Shown piece by piece: positions 1 through 10,898 of a stretch of DNA of 64,000 bases (the first letter of the stretch is position 1; the number at the start of each line of letters is the position of its first letter). The stretch comes from Bacteroidota bacterium (lineage in GTDB: Bacteria; Bacteroidota; Bacteroidia; Bacteroidales; Paludibacteraceae): the NCBI GenBank assembly GCA_021779195.1, contig JAJYBB010000008.1, forward strand, positions 48,477 to 112,476, in the 5' to 3' direction. A program made the position numbers and the translations under genes. The notes under the pieces were generated by a model that saw nothing but the letters and a program-made list of their open reading frames with translations, had not been told where the DNA came from and did not search any database.

Positions 1-187
1 GCACGATTAATGAAAGTATAAAAAGGTAGGTGGAAAGGGCACACTTATGCCTATGTGGTTTGTTTCTGCAGGATATTATTTTTTTAATTCGAAAAAATAT
101 TCAACTCAACAAAAGTTTATGGTAATAAAAAAATCATAAATCGGAGAAAGTTCATTTTTATTAAAAACATATATGCATTAAATTTCA

Positions 188-195
188 TACTTTTG
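188..195 (+). promoter_or_regulatory. Predicted -7 promoter box for exbB
   Basis: The octamer TACTTTTG fits the Bacteroidetes -7 consensus TAnnTTTG and lies about 90 nt before the exbB start. The rest of bases 1-286 shows no gene on either strand that I can support. No clear -33 TTTG element is visible at the usual distance. Confidence 0.5.
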
Positions 196-286
196 TGATG
201 AATATGCCAAACGGGTATGCTTTTTGTATTTTACCTTTTGCAAATATTTTTAATTTAGTTCAACCCACAAGTTTAAAAATCCAATC

Positions 287-988
287 ATGATTCTTTTGAT
301 TCAATCCGGTTCCATTGCCGATTCTGTCCATTCGGCTGTAAATTCAATACCCGTTGTTTCCAATCCTGCTCCCATAAGGATGCTTGATATTATTGAAAAA
401 GGTGGTATTATCATGATTCCAATAGCCATTCTTTTAGTGGTATCGGTATACATTTTTATCGAAAGATATATTACAATTCGAAATGCCTCTACAAGTGAAG
501 GCAATTTTATGAACGACATTCAGTCATTAATCGAATCGGATAAAATTGACCGCGCGTTAGCTGTATGTGCCAAAACAAGTTCGCCAATAGCCCGTATGAT
601 GGAAAAGGGTATAAAACGTATCGGCAGACCCATTAAGGAAATTGAAGAATCAATTGAAATAGTTGGTAAATTTGAAGTCTATGAGTTAGAAAAGGGACTT
701 CCTATTCTGGCCGTTATCGCAGGTATAGCACCTATGTTTGGGTTTTTAGGAACCATTTTGGGGGTAATCAAAATTTTCTTTGATATTTCACAAACCAGCG
801 ATGTTAGTATTGGTTCTGTTTCTTCGGGACTTTATGTTAAAATGGTTTCAAGTGCATCGGGTTTAATTGTTGGAATACTAGCCTATATTTTTTATAACTG
901 GCTGAATATTAAGGTGGCGAAAGTTGTAAACAAGATGGAACGGAATGCCATGAATTTTATTGATTTTTTACAAGGTACCGACAAATGA
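287..988 (+). CDS. exbB: MotA/TolQ/ExbB proton channel family protein
   Basis: Inner-membrane proton-channel subunit that, with ExbD, energises TonB-type transport or a Tol-like envelope process. The 233-residue protein has a hydrophobic segment near residues 40-58, a cytoplasmic domain, and two closely spaced segments near 139-166 and 187-206. The segment reading PMFGFLGTILGVI (about 149-161) matches the conserved proton-channel helix of the family. The stop codon overlaps the start of the next gene (ATGA), so translation is probably coupled. A TonB gene does not follow directly; a TM-anchored protein without a recognisable TonB end does. TolQ or a gliding-type role cannot be excluded. Confidence 0.9.
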   Translation: MILLIQSGSIADSVHSAVNSIPVVSNPAPIRMLDIIEKGGIIMIPIAILLVVSVYIFIERYITIRNASTSEGNFMNDIQSLIESDKIDRALAVCAKTSSPIARMMEKGIKRIGRPIKEIEESIEIVGKFEVYELEKGLPILAVIAGIAPMFGFLGTILGVIKIFFDISQTSDVSIGSVSSGLYVKMVSSASGLIVGILAYIFYNWLNIKVAKVVNKMERNAMNFIDFLQGTDK

Positions 989-1380
989 ATTTAAGACCCA
1001 AACAAAAAAACAGTGCTGAGATATTTACCTCATCGATGAATGACATCATGTTTTTCCTGATGTTATTCTTCATAATTGTATCCACGCTTTTAAACCCAAA
1101 TATTATAAAATTAAATTTACCGAGTGCAAAAAACACCCAGTCTATTCATAAAAAAGAAATTTTACTCTCAGTAAACAAGGAGTTAAAATATTTTGTAAAT
1201 AATCGGGAAGTGCCTTTTGATCAACTTGAAACGGTGTTAAGCAGTGAATCGGGTAAAGATAAAGATGCATTTGTCGTGTTGCGGTTTGACAATACTTTGT
1301 CCATTCAACAATTGGTAAATGTGTTAGAAATTGGAAACAGATTGAATATTAAAATGATTTTGGCTACACGAAAAGGGTAG
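985..1380 (+). CDS. exbD: ExbD/TolR biopolymer transport protein
   Basis: Partner of the ExbB channel. The 131-residue protein has one N-terminal membrane segment (about 21-37) with the conserved Asp20 just at its start, in the context MNDIMFFLML; in the family this residue carries protons. The periplasmic part (about 45-131) has the usual ExbD alternation of beta strands and helices. It overlaps exbB by 4 nt. Its length is typical of ExbD. Whether it serves TonB or a Tol-like system is open because the third gene of the operon is atypical. Confidence 0.88.
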   Translation: MNLRPKQKNSAEIFTSSMNDIMFFLMLFFIIVSTLLNPNIIKLNLPSAKNTQSIHKKEILLSVNKELKYFVNNREVPFDQLETVLSSESGKDKDAFVVLRFDNTLSIQQLVNVLEIGNRLNIKMILATRKG

Positions 1381-1502
1381 TCGGTTTCCGATAACTTTTT
1401 CTTTATGATTAATGAATTGCGTACTGCATAATACGAATCCCATCTCTTTACATTTGGATATCTAATAAATACGTATGAAACAGTCTGAAGAATATTATTG
1501 CC

Positions 1503-2408
1503 ATGATTTCTTTTAAAAAAATGAATGCAAGTTGCCTGGCAGCAATTCTTACTATTATCATTCATTTATTGGTATTTGGTTTTCTCTCCCTCTTTTCAAT
1601 AAGCGATTTATCGTCCTATAATTCTTCAGACAAAGATATACAGATTCAAATGGAAGATCTATCTCCTGAAGATATATTAATGTCACTGCCAAGTAATACT
1701 CAGTCAAAGTCCTTTCGAGATAAAACGTCAGATAATCAGTCAAATACTGAAAATAAATCCGATGGTCAACCCAAATCTTTTCCGAGTCAGGATCAAACTG
1801 CGGAGAATGCTTCGGTTGACGAAAATGACACAGTGATTAAAAAAATCGAGGTAGTCTTAAAGCCTGTTGAAGTTGATTCAATTAAAACCACCGCTACTGA
1901 TTCAGCACAAATCGCAGAATTGATTCAGCATGTTCTTCCTAAATCTACGGCATCCAACTCTTCATCCGAAATGAGTTTTAATGAAAAATATAAATTTTAT
2001 AAAAAGAACTTTTATACGATTCGAAATTTTCTAAAGGTATATCCTTATGCCTTGAGAACCAAAGAAATAATGGATAAACTTAATACACAGCTTGCCTCGA
2101 TGAAAAATGAAAATGAAAAAAAAGCATTAATTCAAACCACTGAGAAAACGCTATTCAAAGAATATGAAACGGCTGTCAGACACATGACCGTTACACAGGG
2201 CAGGTTGTTGTTAAAGCTTATTGCGCGCGAAACTAATCAAACCGGATACCAAATCATAAAAAACTATAGAGGAGCATTCCCCGCAAATTTCTGGTATACC
2301 ATAGGAAAAATTTTCGGCACTGATTTAAAAACTGAATTTCACAAAGAGAAAGAAGACTCTACGATTGAAAATATCCTCTCCAAATACAAACAAAATAATT
2401 TATATTGA
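1503..2408 (+). CDS. TM-anchored protein following ExbBD, function unknown
   Basis: A 301-residue protein with a short basic N-terminus and one hydrophobic segment at about 10-30, so an inner-membrane anchor with a periplasmic body is likely. Residues 45-135 are low-complexity, rich in Ser, Asn, Gln, Asp and Lys, like a linker; residues 155-290 look helical and charged. The anchor-plus-linker plan and the place after exbB-exbD recall TonB, but I see no Pro-rich spacer and no TonB C-terminal domain with its YP motif. It starts 122 nt after exbD. It may be an energy-transducing partner that couples ExbBD to something other than a standard receptor; this is inference. Confidence 0.7.
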   Translation: MISFKKMNASCLAAILTIIIHLLVFGFLSLFSISDLSSYNSSDKDIQIQMEDLSPEDILMSLPSNTQSKSFRDKTSDNQSNTENKSDGQPKSFPSQDQTAENASVDENDTVIKKIEVVLKPVEVDSIKTTATDSAQIAELIQHVLPKSTASNSSSEMSFNEKYKFYKKNFYTIRNFLKVYPYALRTKEIMDKLNTQLASMKNENEKKALIQTTEKTLFKEYETAVRHMTVTQGRLLLKLIARETNQTGYQIIKNYRGAFPANFWYTIGKIFGTDLKTEFHKEKEDSTIENILSKYKQNNLY

Positions 2409-2499
2409 AAAAGCCGTATTGATGATATTTTCATCGATATTCCTCCTTTTAGCTTGAATTTTAGCAGTATAAAATAGTGCGTAAGTCAAAAAAATATTG

Positions 2500-2507
2500 T
2501 ATATTTG
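2500..2507 (+). promoter_or_regulatory. Predicted -7 promoter box for gyrB
   Basis: TATATTTG matches TAnnTTTG and lies about 88 nt upstream of the gyrB ATG, leaving an untranslated leader of about 80 nt. Assigned by motif and position only. Confidence 0.45.
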
Positions 2508-2564
2508 TATGTTTTTCAGGTAAGGTTGCTTTTTTGTATTATAAATAAAGGTAATCAATTATAA

Positions 2565-4556
<1,992 letters not shown>

Positions 4557-4627
4557 ATTTTATAATTTTTCCAGACAGTAGAGTCTTTGATTTTTTTACA
4601 TACTGTCTTAAATTTCAAATATTAGAA

Positions 4628-5164
4628 ATGAATATTGCTGTTTTTTGTTCATCGAGCAATCATATAAATATTAAGTTTCTCCAGGCCGGATTCCGGCTTG
4701 GAGTAGCTATTGCTCAAAGTGGGCATACCTTGGTGTATGGAGGTGCTACGGGAGGATTAATGGATTCAGTTTCTGAAGGTGCATTTAGCATAAATGGGAA
4801 GGTAATTGGTATCATTTCTCAGGCAATTATCCGAATGAACCGTGAATCTTTACTGCCTGTTAAACTGATAAAAGTTGAAACCTTGAACGAACGCAAAAGT
4901 TTAATGAATAATTTTGCCGATGCATTTGTAGTTCTGCCCGGAAGCTATGGCACATTGGACGAAATGTTGAATGTAGTTGCTTCCGGTATTGTGGGCGAAC
5001 ATAGTAAACCATTAATCTTAGTTAATATGGATGGTTTTTATAATTACTTTCTTCAACAAATAGAATTAATGCGTCGTGAGTTGTTTATTCCTTCACAAGA
5101 ACGTTATAAAATATCAGTCGTTCAAGATATTGAACAATGTATTGAAATGATAAATTCCTTGTAA
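4628..5164 (+). CDS. LOG family protein (TIGR00730-type, possible nucleotide phosphoribohydrolase)
   Basis: A 178-residue single-domain Rossmann-like protein. The family cleaves the N-glycosidic bond of nucleoside monophosphates (LOG, LONELY GUY, releases cytokinin bases in plants and some bacteria). The N-terminus reads IAVFCSSS, and the signature normally written PGGxGTxxE appears as PGSYGTLDE at 104-112, so the second Gly is Ser while Thr109 and Glu112 are kept. The nucleotide-binding motif VYGGATGGLM is at about 36-45. It lies between gyrB and the GH16-fold gene; no functional link is evident. Confidence 0.85.
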   Translation: MNIAVFCSSSNHINIKFLQAGFRLGVAIAQSGHTLVYGGATGGLMDSVSEGAFSINGKVIGIISQAIIRMNRESLLPVKLIKVETLNERKSLMNNFADAFVVLPGSYGTLDEMLNVVASGIVGEHSKPLILVNMDGFYNYFLQQIELMRRELFIPSQERYKISVVQDIEQCIEMINSL

Positions 5165-5186
5165 TCAATAATTAATCGTCTTCCGT

Positions 5187-6509
5187 ATGAATCTGTTCTG
5201 GAAAAATCTAATGGGTGGAATTCCATCTGCGGCTAAGATTGAAAAAAATGAAGCCGATACGCTAAGAGCCCTGAAACGCTACGATGAAGTAGTACAATCT
5301 GTTGAATTAGAAGAATATAAGAAATTGTTTCATCTCGTAAGATCTTCTGATTTTCAAGAGAATAAAAAAATTCTGCAAAATAGAAAATACAAAGATACGG
5401 AAGAATATAGGGTTACAAAAAAGTTTCATAAACTTCAGAACTCAGCTGCCATTCAACTTTATTTTAAAGTTTTGGAATCGCAGGAATTGAACCAATTTGA
5501 AACATTCAAGGCAAGTGCCGACTATGAACAGTTGGGCGACAGAAAAAAGGTTAAAGCATCCACTCTTCTTACCCAAATGAAAGCCTATGAAAAATCGAAA
5601 GCCTATAAAACGTATGCTCGTTTTCACAACTCATTTATTATCAAGGATTTTAAAGTGTTGAAAGAAAAGATAAATACCCCTGAGTTTAAAAAATCGAACG
5701 AATTTTGGGCTAATCCACATAGATGGCACACCACACCTGAATTTGAGCATCAGGAACGGTTTTACACATTGTCAAAAAACCCCGATATTGTTTTTTATGA
5801 AAACGAAAAACCAAATCGTTTTGAAAAAATTCGGAATATTAAATTGACTTTTGACGATGAATTTGATTGGAATACGCTCGACAATTCACATTGGAATTTT
5901 GGTTTTCATTACAAAAGCACTGAGTTGATTGGTGATCATTCTTTTGTTAACGAACGTCAGGCAAATCATTCTGGTAAGAATGTGAGTGTTGAAAATGGAA
6001 TTTTGAAAATTGAAACCAAACACGAAAAAGTAACTGCAAGAGCCTGGCATCCGAAAAAAGGATTTATCGAAAAAGAATTTCAGTATACTTCCGATGTAAT
6101 TCAGACAGCTGACAAATTTCGGCAGCAATATGGCGTTTTTAAAGCGAAAGTGCGATGCAACGGGAAACTTCATCATGCATGCTGGTTAGGTGCTGATGCA
6201 AAATTGCCACAGATCAATATTTTTCATTATGACGGGAAGCAAATCAGGATCGGAAATAGCTTTCAACATGTAGTTGATGGTATTAAAATCAAAGGCTTGA
6301 ATCCGCATATATTTCATATTTTTACATTAGTGTGGACTGAAAAGGAATTAGTTTGGTTGATTAATGATTTAGAAGTTTACCGTACTAAAAGCCATATTCC
6401 GAAAGAGCCCATGTATTTAGCTTTCAATTCTTTTATTCCTGAAAAGCAACATGGCACTATCGGAAATTTTGAAGTGGACTGGGTCAGAGTATATACGAAT
6501 ATAAAATGA
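5187..6509 (+). CDS. Helical-repeat protein with a GH16-like fold lacking catalytic residues
   Basis: A 440-residue protein without a signal peptide. Residues 30-205 are charged and helical, built from degenerate repeats of about 25-30 residues with the flavour YKxLxxSxEFxxxK. Residues 210-440 look like a GH16/concanavalin-type beta-sandwich, with FDDEFDWNTLDNSHWNFG near the start and WVRVY at the end. In GH16 enzymes the catalytic motif is ExDxxE; here the aligned stretch is QINIFHY (Gln342, Asn344, His347), so nucleophile, helper and acid/base are all replaced. I read it as a binding or scaffold protein, not a hydrolase. It ends 1 nt before the NeuB-type synthase, so it probably belongs to nonulosonic-acid or surface glycan metabolism. 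Confidence 0.7.
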   Translation: MNLFWKNLMGGIPSAAKIEKNEADTLRALKRYDEVVQSVELEEYKKLFHLVRSSDFQENKKILQNRKYKDTEEYRVTKKFHKLQNSAAIQLYFKVLESQELNQFETFKASADYEQLGDRKKVKASTLLTQMKAYEKSKAYKTYARFHNSFIIKDFKVLKEKINTPEFKKSNEFWANPHRWHTTPEFEHQERFYTLSKNPDIVFYENEKPNRFEKIRNIKLTFDDEFDWNTLDNSHWNFGFHYKSTELIGDHSFVNERQANHSGKNVSVENGILKIETKHEKVTARAWHPKKGFIEKEFQYTSDVIQTADKFRQQYGVFKAKVRCNGKLHHACWLGADAKLPQINIFHYDGKQIRIGNSFQHVVDGIKIKGLNPHIFHIFTLVWTEKELVWLINDLEVYRTKSHIPKEPMYLAFNSFIPEKQHGTIGNFEVDWVRVYTNIK

Positions 6510-6510
6510 A

Positions 6511-7392
6511 ATGAAGGAACCCCAAATAATTGCCGAAATTGGCTGCAATCACAAAGGAGATATGCTGATTGCCAAAGAGATGATACAAACAGCTGCAACA
6601 TATTGCAAAGCCAATGTGGTGAAGTTTCAAAAACGTAACGTGCTTGAATTGTTGACTGAAAATGAATATAATGCACCCCATCCCAATCCCAATCATGCTT
6701 ATGGTGAAACGTATGGGAAACATCGCGAATTTTTAGAGTTTTCACTTGATCAACATCGTCAGCTTAAAACCTGGTGCGATGAATTTGGTGTGGAATATTC
6801 CACCTCTGTTTGGGATGTAACTTCGGCTCGTGAAATTGTTTCTTTGCATCCAAAACTGATCAAAGTACCTTCGGCTTGTAACCTCAATCAAAAATTATTG
6901 GATTTTCTCTGTACTAATTTCGATGGTGAAATTCATTTATCGTTTGGTATGACCACTCGCGAGGAGGAAGAACGTATTGTATCATTTTTTGAGAATCATA
7001 ATCGGGCAAATGATTTGATATTATATGCTTGTACATCAGGATATCCTGTACCTTTTGAAGATATAAGATTGCTCGAAATCACTCGTCTAACGGAAACTTT
7101 TGGACATCGCGTAAAAGCCATTGGCTTTTCAGGACATCATCTCGGAATTGCCGTCGACTCTGCTGCTATTGCACTTGGGGCTGAATGGATCGAACGCCAT
7201 TTTACATTGGATAGAACCTGGAAAGGAACTGATCATGCGGCTTCACTCGAACCAGATGGACTTCGGAAACTTTGCCGCGATTGTAGGGCGGTGTTTAAAG
7301 CCTTGAAATTCAAAGATGAAGAAATTCTTGATATTGAAATCATTCAACGTCAAAAACTGAAGCAAAATCAGATAAAATGGATAGAAAAATAA
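6511..7392 (+). CDS. neuB: NeuB-type nonulosonate (sialic acid/KDN 9-phosphate) synthase, no SAF domain
   Basis: Condenses phosphoenolpyruvate with a six-carbon sugar or sugar phosphate to make a nine-carbon keto acid. The N-terminus EIGCNHKGD and the GMTTREEEE, SGHHLG and ERHFTLDR motifs are those of the NeuB TIM barrel. At 293 residues it stops after the barrel and lacks the C-terminal antifreeze/SAF domain of ordinary NeuB (about 340-350 residues). The gene overlaps the next one by 16 nt. Because that protein carries a KdsC-like phosphatase, a 9-phosphate product (as in the KDN route described in Bacteroides thetaiotaomicron) is the likeliest chemistry; the exact sugar cannot be read from sequence. 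Confidence 0.82.
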   Translation: MKEPQIIAEIGCNHKGDMLIAKEMIQTAATYCKANVVKFQKRNVLELLTENEYNAPHPNPNHAYGETYGKHREFLEFSLDQHRQLKTWCDEFGVEYSTSVWDVTSAREIVSLHPKLIKVPSACNLNQKLLDFLCTNFDGEIHLSFGMTTREEEERIVSFFENHNRANDLILYACTSGYPVPFEDIRLLEITRLTETFGHRVKAIGFSGHHLGIAVDSAAIALGAEWIERHFTLDRTWKGTDHAASLEPDGLRKLCRDCRAVFKALKFKDEEILDIEIIQRQKLKQNQIKWIEK

Positions 7393-8537
7393 TTGCTTTT
7401 ATTCCTGCGCGTGGAGGGAGTAAATCAATTCCGTTGAAAAATATTAAACTTTTTTGTGGAAAACCACTGATATATTGGAGCTTAAATGCATTGGAACATG
7501 TTGCGTTAGTTGACGAAATTATTGTTGCTACTGATAATGTTACAATTGCTAATATAGCTTTGTCGTTTAGCTTCAAAAAGGTGAAAGTCTTTCGTCGTTC
7601 TCCTGAAAATGCCACCGATACTGCTTCAACCGAAAGCGTTTTGCTTGAATATTTTCGAACTGTGCATTTGTTGCCATCTGATGTAGTTATACTTGTCCAA
7701 GCCACTTCACCTCTAACTGAATCCATACATTTTGACGAGGCACTAACTCAATATTTCGAAAATAAATATGATTCAATCTTGACTTGTGTTCGTTCATTCC
7801 GTTTCTTCTGGAATGCTGATGGCACTCCGAAAAATTACGATTACAAGGAGCGTCCGCGACGACAGGATTTTGCAGGTGATCTTATGGAAAATGGTGCTTT
7901 TTACATCAATTCCGTTGAAAATATTGTTCAATATCGAAATCGACTGAGTGCCCGAATAGGAATTTACGAAATGCCTTCTTACACGGCTATGGAAATTGAT
8001 GAACCTGACGATTGGAAAATGATGGAAGCTTTGATGAACAGGCATGTTTTGTCAAAGCGTAACTTTAAGGATATTAGATTGTTCCTATCGGATGTTGATG
8101 GTGTGCTCACCGACGGAGGAATGTATTATAGCGAATCCGGAGATGAATCGAAAAAATTCAATACCCGCGATGGCATGGGATTTCAGTTGTTGCGGGAAGT
8201 AGGAATTAAAACGGGTATTATCACCTCCGAGAACACCCATATTGTTGAACGTCGGGCATCAAAATTGAAAATTGATTACTTGTATCAAGGAAAAAGAAAT
8301 GGTGGAAAATTGCAAGATGCTCTTGATATCTGTCAAAAAGAAGGGATTACACTTGAACAAGTAGCATATATTGGCGATGATGTTAATTGTTATGATTTAC
8401 TTTCGCAGGTGGGGGCGGCTGCTTGTCCGGCTGATGCCGCTGATAAGATTAAATCAATTCCTGGCATTCTGATTCTAAATAAAAAAGGAGGAGAAGGCGC
8501 TGTACGTGAATTTATTGAATTATTTTTGTCTGAATAA
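7377..8537 (+). CDS. neuA: CMP-nonulosonate cytidylyltransferase fused to KdsC-like HAD phosphatase
   Basis: Two-domain, 386-residue enzyme. Residues 1-225 are a CMP-sialate synthetase: the AFIPARGGSKSIPLKNI motif binds CTP at the N-terminus, and the family residues around RPRRQDF and ENGAFYI are present. Residues 230-386 are a KdsC-type HAD phosphatase with motif I SDVDGVLTDGG (both Asp kept) and motif III GDDVNC, where the last position, usually Asp, is Cys. The fusion would dephosphorylate a nonulosonate 9-phosphate and activate it with CMP. It overlaps the synthase gene, supporting one pathway. Animal CMAS has the same domain order. The phosphatase could be degenerate; motif I argues against that. 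Confidence 0.88.
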   Translation: MDRKIIAFIPARGGSKSIPLKNIKLFCGKPLIYWSLNALEHVALVDEIIVATDNVTIANIALSFSFKKVKVFRRSPENATDTASTESVLLEYFRTVHLLPSDVVILVQATSPLTESIHFDEALTQYFENKYDSILTCVRSFRFFWNADGTPKNYDYKERPRRQDFAGDLMENGAFYINSVENIVQYRNRLSARIGIYEMPSYTAMEIDEPDDWKMMEALMNRHVLSKRNFKDIRLFLSDVDGVLTDGGMYYSESGDESKKFNTRDGMGFQLLREVGIKTGIITSENTHIVERRASKLKIDYLYQGKRNGGKLQDALDICQKEGITLEQVAYIGDDVNCYDLLSQVGAAACPADAADKIKSIPGILILNKKGGEGAVREFIELFLSE

Positions 8538-8544
8538 TAGCACT

Positions 8545-9783
8545 TTATCTTTTCTTTTCAACTGTCTCACCGATTATCATTTCTGTAGCTCCACGTTGTT
8601 CTTGACAATATTGATAAGCTGCATTGGATGCTTTCTTTAAAGTTGCCTCATTCGTTTTTAATGCTGTAAACCAAGTATCTAACTCATCAATATTAACCAC
8701 TGAACGACATGCTCCTCGTTTTATTAGATCAATTCCGGGACGATTTTTTTTATAATTTGGGCCGAAGGCTGCTGGTAAACCGTATACAGAAGCTTCAATT
8801 ACACTATGAATGCCTGCCACAAACCCCCCTCCGATAAATGCCCAGGTTCCGTAGCGATAAATCAAAGCCAACATCCCGATTGTGTCAACAATAAGCACCT
8901 GACAATGATTAAAATTTGTTTCGGAATTGCATTTTGTATATCGAAGCACTTGCATTTTCGTGTTTTGTTCTATTTTTTCCATTGATAATGAATTCATCTC
9001 ATGGGGAACAATAATAAATTTCGAATCTGGATGCCTGTTAATCAGTGCTTGTAATAAGTTTTCATCACCCGCTCCACAGGTGCTACCGGCAATTAAAACG
9101 CGCTTATTTTGTTTGAATTTTTCAATGATCGGGTTGTGCCAATTTGTTTCTGCAATGGCAGTAACTCTGTCGAATCGCGGATCACCGGCTCGTACAACCT
9201 GTTTAATCCCGATTCCATTTAATAAACCGACCGAACGATCATCTTGCACAAAAATATTTTCGAAAGCCCGCAAGGATTTTCTGAAAATTCCGCCATACCA
9301 GGCAAAAAAACGGGAATTGGGAATAAATCGAGCAGAAACCACATACGTTCGGAGTGATCGTTTTTGCATTTCTAACAACAAATTAGGCCAGAATTCGTAT
9401 TTAATGAAAAATGTCATGTTGGGATGAACAATATCTAAAAATTGTTTCATATTTGATTGTGTATCAGCAGGAAGATAAAATACCCAATCCACTTGATCAT
9501 AATTTTTACGAATTTCATATCCCGAAGGAGAAAAAAAAGTCAATAAAATTTTAAATTGCGGGTATTTGTTTCGAATCGCTTCAATTATAGGTCTACCTTC
9601 TTCAAACTCACCTAACGATGCGGCATGAAACCATATAATCCGATCGGTTGGACGAATTTTCTGTTGCATTCTTTCAACCCAATTTTTACGACCGTCAAAC
9701 CATAATCTTGTTTTATGACTTCCCAATGCAATAATCCAGGCTAACCCGAGTCCAGTTTTAATAATAAGATCAAACCACCACAT
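8545..9783 (-). CDS. waaA: 3-deoxy-D-manno-octulosonic acid (KDO) transferase
   Basis: Transfers KDO from CMP-KDO to lipid A at the inner face of the inner membrane. The 412-residue protein begins with a hydrophobic anchor (about 1-20), then the WFHAASLGEFEEGRPI signature whose Glu is the catalytic base, PADT and FIKYEFWPNLL motifs of the N-terminal GT30 domain, and in the C-terminal domain IAGSTCGAGDE, VPHE and GGGFVAGIHSVIEA, which bind the CMP moiety. It is convergent with the neuA fusion, only 7 nt apart. Length is normal for WaaA. Confidence 0.93.
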   Translation of the reverse strand: MWWFDLIIKTGLGLAWIIALGSHKTRLWFDGRKNWVERMQQKIRPTDRIIWFHAASLGEFEEGRPIIEAIRNKYPQFKILLTFFSPSGYEIRKNYDQVDWVFYLPADTQSNMKQFLDIVHPNMTFFIKYEFWPNLLLEMQKRSLRTYVVSARFIPNSRFFAWYGGIFRKSLRAFENIFVQDDRSVGLLNGIGIKQVVRAGDPRFDRVTAIAETNWHNPIIEKFKQNKRVLIAGSTCGAGDENLLQALINRHPDSKFIIVPHEMNSLSMEKIEQNTKMQVLRYTKCNSETNFNHCQVLIVDTIGMLALIYRYGTWAFIGGGFVAGIHSVIEASVYGLPAAFGPNYKKNRPGIDLIKRGACRSVVNIDELDTWFTALKTNEATLKKASNAAYQYCQEQRGATEMIIGETVEKKR

Positions 9784-10002
9784 GTAATTAAAAAAGATAA
9801 TATATTAAGACTTGTTATATAGATAATTTATTGAATAACACGCAATTGAATTTCGAAAATATTACATTTTATAGTGAAGCCATATCAAATATTTTCTTGT
9901 ATTTCAAATGCAAAGATAAGTTTTTTTGAGGCAATTTTAAAATGTAATGAATCGCTGCTTATATATAATTGACTGTCGAAGCTAATTTTAAAATTAAATG
10001 CT

Positions 10003-10010
10003 TATTTTTG
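10003..10010 (+). promoter_or_regulatory. Predicted -7 promoter box for the radical SAM gene
   Basis: TATTTTTG fits TAnnTTTG and lies 28 nt before the TTG start of the radical SAM gene. The 255-nt gap 9784-10038 shows nothing else. Confidence 0.45.
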
Positions 10011-10038
10011 TAATACTATTTAATGTGGAAATAAACCA

Positions 10039-10887
10039 TTGAGATTTAAAAAAATTTATATAGAAATTACGAACAGCTGCGACTTTCATTGCAGCTTTTG
10101 TTTTGGTTCACAGCGAGCTGCAAGCTTTATGTCGCCTGAAGATTTTGCAATAGTTGTACGTAAAATTCGTCCATTTACCGATTATGTTTATCTTCATGTG
10201 CTGGGCGAGCCGCTTTTGCATCCACGTTTTGAAGAAATTGTAAGCATCGCCCGAAAAGCAGATTTGAATATTAACTTGACTACCAATGGAAATTTGATCG
10301 GGAAACAGAAGTCGGTCCTTTTGATGAATAAAATCCGTCAAATCAACTTCTCACTGCACGATGCCGAAGAAAATATTAATCCTGAAAATTGGATTGATTA
10401 TCTGCAATCAATCTTAAATTTTGCAGATGAAGCATCTGGAAGCACCTATATCAATTTCAGATTATGGAATTCTGGAGTAATTGTAAGTGAGGGATTTACT
10501 CAGTTTTTTCTGTCGTATATTTTGAATTGGTATGATAAATACAAAAATGATTTTTCAGTTCTAGGAAATAAGAACGGGATTAAACTGGCTGAACATATTT
10601 TTCTTCAGTCTGCCCCACGATTTGATTGGCCGGATGGATATTCAATTAAAGCATCAACAATTAAAAACTGTTATGCGTTGCGTGATCATATTGCTATTTT
10701 GGCTGATGGGCAAGTCGTTCCATGTTGTTTAGATGCTGATGCACAGTTATATTTGGGCAATATATTTACTGAAAACCTTGAATATATTTTGCAAACTCAT
10801 AGAGCGGTTTCCATTCGCAAGGGATTCGAACAACATCGGGCAATCGAATTTTTTTGTACAACTTGTGGATTCTCTACACATCTTTAA
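10039..10887 (+). CDS. Radical SAM protein with SPASM-like C-terminus
   Basis: A 282-residue iron-sulfur enzyme. The CxxxCxxC motif is CDFHCSFC at 14-21, placing the SAM-binding 4Fe-4S cluster, followed by GEP (HVLGEPLLHP) and TTNG motifs. The C-terminal part has CCLDAD and FFCTTCG cysteines, consistent with a SPASM auxiliary-cluster domain. The start is TTG at 10039; the only ATG just upstream (10023) runs into a stop after three codons, so TTG is needed to keep the first strand. It is followed 11 nt later by a SNF2 ATPase, so the two are probably cotranscribed. The substrate is unknown; similar proteins are annotated only as radical SAM/SPASM. Confidence 0.8.
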   Translation: MRFKKIYIEITNSCDFHCSFCFGSQRAASFMSPEDFAIVVRKIRPFTDYVYLHVLGEPLLHPRFEEIVSIARKADLNINLTTNGNLIGKQKSVLLMNKIRQINFSLHDAEENINPENWIDYLQSILNFADEASGSTYINFRLWNSGVIVSEGFTQFFLSYILNWYDKYKNDFSVLGNKNGIKLAEHIFLQSAPRFDWPDGYSIKASTIKNCYALRDHIAILADGQVVPCCLDADAQLYLGNIFTENLEYILQTHRAVSIRKGFEQHRAIEFFCTTCGFSTHL

Positions 10888-10898
10888 CCCCGTTTTTT

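Noticed and set aside
4573..4607. 8-bp inverted repeat after gyrB as a terminator
   Set aside because: The T run lies in the loop and not after the stem, so it does not fit a rho-independent terminator.
8927..9427. 166-codon plus-strand frame inside waaA
   Set aside because: Antisense shadow of waaA; the composition is rich in Ser, Cys and Phe, with no motif.
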